A model generated the notes under the pieces. That model made no database searches. It saw nothing but the letters and a program-made list of their open reading frames with translations, and was not told the origin of the DNA. Of a DNA stretch of 5,796 bases, positions 5,338-5,796 are shown piece by piece. The DNA is taken from positions 1 to 5,796 of the forward strand of contig JAFGTO010000520.1 of NCBI GenBank assembly GCA_016934095.1. Direction: 5' to 3'. Position numbers and translations under genes: made by a program. The number at the start of each line of letters is the position of its first letter. Position 1 is the first letter of the stretch. This stretch comes from Candidatus Glassiibacteriota bacterium. Its GTDB lineage: Bacteria > Gemmatimonadota > Glassbacteria > GWA2-58-10.

Positions 5338-5796
5338 AAACTGCAGCCATCACCCTGCACGCACTCCTCGCCCTGGCATTGCTCAGCGGGCCGGCGGAGG
5401 CGCAATTCAAGTTTTTCAATCCCAGGGGCAGCTTTGCAGTGGAAGTCTCCCTGGAGAACCCCGGCCCGGACAGGCTGCGCCTGCCGATCTACCGCAACGC
5501 CATAACCTCGCTGGCCGTGGTCGGCGACTACGCGGTCGGCGGCACCTCGGCCGCGCAGGGCCTGACTCCTTTCATCTTCACCGCTTCGCTGAGCCGCAGG
5601 AGCCTCGAACAGGCGTTCGACCTGGGGCAGGTCCTGCCCGGCCAGCGCTCGGTGCAGAGCGGCTTCGCCCGCGGGACCGGGGGCGTGCTGTATGCCGGCA
5701 CCATGCCGGATGACCCGCAGGGCAGCGGGCACCTGATCAAAGTGCGCGTGCCTGGCGGCAAGGTCGAGGTCGCGGACCTGGGCGTGCCGGTGGCAG
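5334..5796 (+). CDS. Secreted beta-propeller-like protein (partial, runs off right edge)
   Basis: The frame is open from the ATG at 5334 to the window edge and gives 154 residues. A typical signal peptide (MKTAAITLHALLALALLSG, then PAEA before Gln24) predicts export. The mature part opens with FKFFNPRGSF and is followed by alternating strands and glycine turns: AITSLAVVGDYAVGGTSA (56-73), PFIFTASLSRRSLEQAFDLG (79-98) and GHLIKVRVPGGKVEVADLG (132-150). The last two resemble the outer strands of propeller blades, as in the two preceding proteins, although no long identity with them is seen. The start overlaps the previous stop as ATGA and has an internal ribosome binding site, so the gene belongs to the same operon. 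GC-rich codon use matches its neighbours. The family is not recognised. The propeller assignment rests on repeat pattern alone and the C-terminal part is missing from the window. Confidence 0.75.
   Translation, partial: MKTAAITLHALLALALLSGPAEAQFKFFNPRGSFAVEVSLENPGPDRLRLPIYRNAITSLAVVGDYAVGGTSAAQGLTPFIFTASLSRRSLEQAFDLGQVLPGQRSVQSGFARGTGGVLYAGTMPDDPQGSGHLIKVRVPGGKVEVADLGVPVA

Noticed and set aside
5232..5732. Minus-strand open frame of 166 codons at the right end
   Set aside because: It is a shadow of the third operon gene and the end of the second propeller, which have signal peptide, ribosome binding site and coupled junction evidence.
1..5796. CRISPR arrays, tRNA genes or insertion-sequence ends
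   Set aside because: No regularly spaced short repeats, cloverleaf-like arms or paired terminal repeats with a transposase were found on either strand.

Overview
The window reads as bacterial chromosomal DNA. Genes are tightly packed, have Shine-Dalgarno sites, and meet in ATGA stop/start overlaps. Two compositions are present. The genes for predicted secreted proteins at both ends are GC-rich (one 60-base line sampled in the right-hand operon is 68% GC). The two genes at about 376-2225 are much more AT-rich (sampled lines 37-42% GC). No ribosomal RNA, tRNA or taxonomic marker gene is present. The host is therefore only a guess: a GC-rich, probably uncultivated bacterium that exports many beta-propeller proteins.

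Layout from left to right. (1) Positions 1-354, minus strand: the N-terminal 118 residues of a secreted, tryptophan-rich protein that runs off the left edge. (2) Positions 376-2225, minus strand: a two-gene unit encoding a 400-residue ABC/AAA-type ATPase (COG4637-like, same broad class as OLD, PARIS AriA and RecF/SMC-type ATPases) and a 216-residue DUF4276/TOPRIM-like protein. They are joined by an ATGA overlap. The pair resembles split ATPase-TOPRIM defence modules and looks like a horizontally acquired insert. (3) Positions 2226-2860: a 635-base divergent intergenic region with no convincing gene. It holds a likely promoter for the leftward unit, a long imperfect hairpin at 2593-2637, and two candidate promoters (about 2677-2685 and 2760-2788) driving the rightward operon. 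(4) Positions 2861 to the right edge, plus strand: an operon of three secreted proteins. Two tandem paralogues of 414 and 411 residues are predicted seven-bladed beta-propellers. The third gene is truncated by the window edge and also looks propeller-like. Both junctions are ATGA overlaps with good internal ribosome binding sites.

How the parts may work together. The right-hand operon probably delivers three exported propeller proteins in a coordinated ratio. Their substrate or partner cannot be read from sequence. The left-hand pair is best read as an intracellular ATPase plus its effector/nuclease-like partner, unrelated in function to the secreted proteins. The most noteworthy items are the AT-rich ATPase-DUF4276 cassette, the tandem propeller paralogues with a patch of unusually high DNA identity, and the tandem promoter region with its hairpins.
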